Shown piece after piece: positions 59,643 to 64,000 of a stretch of DNA of 64,000 nt; position 1 is the stretch's first letter, and the number at the start of each line of letters is the position of its first letter. The stretch comes from Agelaius tricolor (Eukaryota > Chordata > Aves > Passeriformes > Icteridae): assembly GCA_023055355.1 (NCBI GenBank), contig JALJCS010000002.1, positions 85,895,001 to 85,959,000 on the forward strand, given 5' to 3'. Below the pieces are notes generated by a model, which was not told the DNA's origin, made no database searches, and saw nothing but the letters and a program-made list of their open reading frames with translations. Both the position numbers and the translations under genes were made by a program.

Positions 59643-62600
59643 TAATATAATTTTAAAGCAGAACAGAGCATTATGTGAGACAAAAATGTGAAAATCACGG
59701 GAAGCATAAGCACACAGCGGTGATAATCATTGCATGATGTTTCAGTGTACAGCAGAGAGCACTGTTTGTATCTCTGCTAGATTCAGTTGCCTTGCTGCCA
59801 TTGAGGAGTTTGCTTTACAGGATCAGTTAAGACCCCAGCCTTCGAAACCACTGTTTTCATTTGCAGAAGAAGGAGAAGGGGAGGAAGATCAGCATGGAGC
59901 TTAAGTGAGAGGCACACATATAAGTTCTCTGGGACGTAATTTTTAGGGATGTGAAAACTGCTGGAAAGATAAAGGAACTTAAAGAAAAAATTTATACAAA
60001 TGAGTTCCATCTTTTCAGTTGACAGCATCAGAATTAAGAAGGAATAAAGGAAAGCAAAATAGAAGAGGACTTTCATACATCTTTTCCTACCTGCTCAGAA
60101 AATAGACCATGTGAGAAAAACTTGTCACACACAGGAGACATCTTCACTGTCTGAGCAGGCTGGCTGTGATGAGACAAGCCATGGTACCACTGGCCTGAGT
60201 GCACAGGTCTGCCCAGAGCCCTCTCACAGGGTCCTTGTTGGTAAATCAGGACCTTGCAGCACATTCTGCACCCTGGGGTGTCACTATGTTATTACTAACA
60301 CTTATTTGTATTGGGGTAGGTCCCCAAAGGTCTGCCTTTCCAGGTCAAGGACCTCATTGTGTTTGGCATAGTAGAGAGAGAATCTGTTCCTGAAGAGCTG
60401 ACACTTCAAACAGAAAGCAGCAGTGAGAACCCAAACTGAAATTCAGGAGATATTGCGTTTCTTTATCAAATCATTTGACTGGAAGAAAAACAGAACTGAA
60501 AAAAATATATACACAGAGATATACTATAAATAATTTAATTCATAATTAAATGTTTGTGTTTCAGCTATCCTTAGATGTGGGTCTTTCAGCAACCACTAAA
60601 AACAGGAGTCTACTTTAAAAACAAATCTGTTAACACCTGAAGGCTGCAATCTGCCCTAATGCAATCACTTAGATTAGTAAATTTTTTCATTACATTGTGT
60701 TGGTTTATATTCATTTTTTGGAGCTAAATTGGCCATGAATGATGAAGATATTTTAATTTGGTTTCATACCAGAGGTAAATGGACCAACAAGACATCATTC
60801 TGTTTGTCACTGTACACAGTGCTGCAGAAACAAATAATAGGAGAGCACTGGGATTTTTAAGCTTGAGAAAATGCTGTCCTGAGAAGTACATGTCTGTGTC
60901 AGTCCTGGAGCTCAAGAGAGGCTTGGGTTTAGTGTGACATTTCATGTGCACCACTAATACAGGCTCCTTACTACTCACTGGATAAAATCTATTCAAATGC
61001 ATCAACTTCACAAACGTTTTTATTAAATCTCAGGCATGGACAAATTCAAAGGTTAACTCTGTCCTCCAGGCATAGGGGGACAGGGAACAGCATCATCTAA
61101 TCGTGCTGCAATTCCTGAGGATCAGACAGTTCAGCTGTTTCAGAAAATGTAGCATCTCTACTGAAATTTCAGAGATGCTTAAAGGGACACTCTTAAAGGT
61201 GTAGAGTGCAGTATTTATATTGAAATATTACTTGGTCCAGCTTGAATAGAACTGCATTACTTACACTTGTTACCTTTCTCTAAAATTTCCTCACCAGAGG
61301 AATCCCATAACTATGCCATGAAGATAACCAGAGTGAACAAAAGTCTACCATGGTAATAAGAGACTCAGCTGAAGTGTGTCTACCAGAGCCAAATCCATGT
61401 TTTCTATTTTTAAGATTTGCAATGTGTCACTGACATGCTAAGAACCAACATCTCAGGTTTTCAGTGAGATACTGAGGAAAGACCTCATTGCTTGTCCTTC
61501 TTTGTCTAAAAGCCAAAATACATCCAATGGCTCTGAATGTGAATATGATTCTTTTGTCTTTCAGCAGCAAACACAACTGCCATGGCACAGTTTCCCAAAG
61601 CCAGTTCTCCCCTCCCATGGAAATCACCACTTGCCTTGCCAAGTTTACTCTTCGAGGGTGAACTCAGCTCTGTGACTTTTTCATCAGCCAACACCAGCAA
61701 ACAAGGAGACTTGCATCCCAAAAGTCCCATCCAGCATTTTACTTTCCTTGCTCTTTTTGCCCACACATCCCATCCAGACATCAGAAAAGACCCTTTACAG
61801 CTGGTGGTGGTGTCAAGTCACTCACCAGGCACCCTCTCTACCAATTTGTTTCAGAAAATAGCAGGTTTAACATTAAGAGCACTGCATTTTAAAGCCAGAT
61901 ATCTCACATTAGACTTCTGAATAGATGGGCTGGTTCTCAGGCTTTCTGCATACCAATTTCCTATCAGCAGGTTATATTTTTACAGGATATAATTCATGGA
62001 GTAGATGTCTCAGATAACGTGGTTCTCAGTAAGCGACAAAGATGAAAGGGCATAAAACACATAAACATCTCTTATCAAACTTGTTCAGCTCCTTGTCATA
62101 AACATACTTCTTTAAAACTCAATTTCTATTTTATTATTTTCTTTGGGTGAAGTCTGGATTTGTTTTAAATTATTTTCTTTCTAGCAAAATTTTGTAAATC
62201 TATAACTTCTCATTTTGTTGGATGTGGTATGAGTTTGGGTGTTTTGGCCTTCCTTTGCAGTCATGGATTACAGCAGAGTTAAACTAAAGATTAAACTTAG
62301 CAAATTCTCTCCATTAACCTTCCAGACATGTTTTCAAATAAGAGAGCAAATTGTTGGTAAGAAAAAATTAATTTATGTTATTGGAATTACAATATTTGTT
62401 GAAGAATTGAATAGAGCCTGAGTAGAAACTTGTATTTACCCTAGGGAAAATCAAAATACAGACCTGCATCTGTTTCTACAGTGTCACAATGTTTCCTATA
62501 TTTTTAAATAATTTAAATAAATTAAATATAATTTTGAATAAGAATACTCTAGATGTTGTGAGAGGGACTTTTGAGGTCTCAGTATCTTCAAGCACTGCTG

Positions 62601-63889
62601 AATCCACATAAGGATGTGAAATTACCAAGGAAGGATAATGGTACTTCCCTCTTCAGTAAATGGTGTTGAGATCTTGTGATGAAAAGCACTAGATAAGTGA
62701 GGTACTATCTGTGCCACCAGTCAAATCAGACAGCCTTGTGCACAGTATGTTTATTTTTATAGTGAAGTATATTATACTGTCAAAAGGACACTTCATCATC
62801 TATAATAAATATTCATCTACGTGTATCATGCACTTGAGCTGCATGAAAGTTGAGTTCAGAGCAGAGAAACGAATGAGAAACTTGTGAGACAAATGTTACC
62901 TTTCGGTGCTGTTCTTGTGGATAAATTGCAGATGGATATAAACAAAGTCAATTATTTCATACAAGTATTTCTTGACTCAACATAAGTGTTCCTTATGCCT
63001 AGACTAAAATCCTAAACCTCATCATTTACCTTTTGTCAGAGAATGGCAAGAAGAAACAATACGAAGTTCCACTAACTGAGGATAATTATGTACAGTAACA
63101 CACAAACATTATCAGATTTATTTTCCCAGAAACAAAGGTCACATGCTGTGGTGTTGAACAAATTCTCACCGATGCTTACTAAACAACTCCATTAACTACC
63201 AAAGAAATATTTTTATTAACACTAGCAGAGAAGGTAGCATATAAATTGAATTTCCACATGCAGTTATCACACAGCAGTGACTCTGAAGCATAGCAAAATA
63301 TCATTTCCATGACCTCAATCACACAAGGGAAAGCAAATTTAAAGTAATCTTTGACTTTGCTGCACTTTGAGTTTGGATTTGCTGTTTTTTTAATATACGG
63401 ACATATATATTCTAATTAATTTACTGTTATCCTTAATTTTCCTAGGAAATAAAATATTTTTCCTGGAATAGTCTTTTATTCAGTTTTAAACTGTAGGACT
63501 AGCCCATCACTATGCAACTGCTGCTTTCTATGAGCCACATGAAAACACTAAATGCAAGAAATGTATTTTGTAATATACTCAAAGAAGCAAAGTTACATAG
63601 TGTGGAAGGCCCTGTTTCCCACATTCTGTCTTCTGCAGATAAAACAAAACAAAATAAAATTGTCCTGAAGAAGCAGTTTTGCGATTCAATAACTTCTGAG
63701 TGTTAATTCTGAAAATGTGTCTTATGTTATCCATAGGAAGCCATGGATGGTGGTGTTAGGGCACTGTCACCTCCATTACAAAACGTTACATTTAAAAGTT
63801 ATGTATAACCATTCAGGTCATAATTTGGATTTGGATTTTTTTTTCCTTCCTATTAAAAGTTTGATGTAATTTTAGCAGTAAAGCCTGGA
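59641..63889. other. Non-genic stretch
   Basis: Nothing recognised. AT-rich patches occur at about 60505-60555 and 62500-62540. The 112-codon frame at 61582-61920 + overlaps a 91-codon frame on the other strand, and neither has a domain. Confidence 0.5.
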
Positions 63890-64000
63890 CAGCATCTGAA
63901 GGCTCAGCCATATGGCTGAATGCAATCACGCTGTGGCGGCCCAGAGAGCTGCGAGTGCCCCCCTGTCAAAGCAGAGATAACCACCCATACATCACACCTG
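63890..64000. promoter_or_regulatory. Candidate element with a 16-bp palindrome, cut by the window edge
   Basis: TCAGCCATATGGCTGA at 63904-63919 is a perfect palindrome centred on CATATG, an E-box of the type bound by bHLH dimers. Several CpGs follow (CACGC, GGCGG, TGCGA), then TCAAAGCAGAGATAA, which has a TCF/LEF-like TCAAAG core. The block is non-repetitive and more CpG-bearing than the preceding kilobases. The window ends inside it. Confidence 0.25.

Overview
The window looks like gene-poor nuclear DNA from a bird, most likely a songbird. The main evidence is the repeat content. Many CR1 LINE fragments are recognisable by their typical 3' ends (ATTCTRTGATTCTATGAT-type on + copies, its reverse complement on - copies) and by fragments of CR1 esterase, endonuclease and reverse transcriptase. 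Three LTRs of endogenous retrovirus types that I know from bird genomes are also present, one of them of a type I associate with passerines. I found no intact protein-coding gene, rRNA, tRNA or CRISPR array. The open frames are short (171 codons at most), and the only ones with recognisable protein similarity lie inside CR1 copies. The species call is inference.

Layout: 22-92 is a CR1 3' scrap. 93-7239 is unannotated AT-leaning sequence with a (TG)16 microsatellite. 7240-7680 is a CpG-bearing block with two MEF2-consensus matches (candidate regulatory element). 8350-10420 is a long, internally deleted CR1 on the - strand that keeps ORF1 esterase, endonuclease and RT pieces. 11820-11995 is a CR1 3' end. 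13910-16718 is a long + strand CR1 interrupted by a solo LTR at 14610-14993 and lacking the core of its RT. 16719-23599 holds little. 23600-24860 is an old CR1-lineage LINE (-) with a legible RT motif, followed by a younger CR1 3' end.

25001-40079 contains microsatellites, a candidate conserved block near 26.3-26.5 kb, an odd direct/inverted repeat at 30.9 kb, a TTTGG repeat, and two old CR1 copies facing each other at 33.15-33.99 kb. 40-43 kb has several CR1 scraps, an A-rich/CAAA tract and a diverged minus-strand LTR. 45-48 kb has two CR1 3' ends and a candidate regulatory block at 46.9-47.25 kb. 52158-52771 is a minus-strand LTR, and 53745-54348 is a CR1 3' part with RT thumb coding. The last 10 kb has an old LINE scrap, a striking (ACT)12(AAT)14 compound microsatellite, and a perfect 16-bp palindrome with an E-box near the right edge.

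The window therefore reads as a long intergenic or intronic stretch built from decayed transposons, with a few islands that could be regulatory. No new biological system is evident. The most informative points are the nested insertion, the internal deletions that fuse distant CR1 domains, and the candidate noncoding elements, which need cross-species alignment to confirm.
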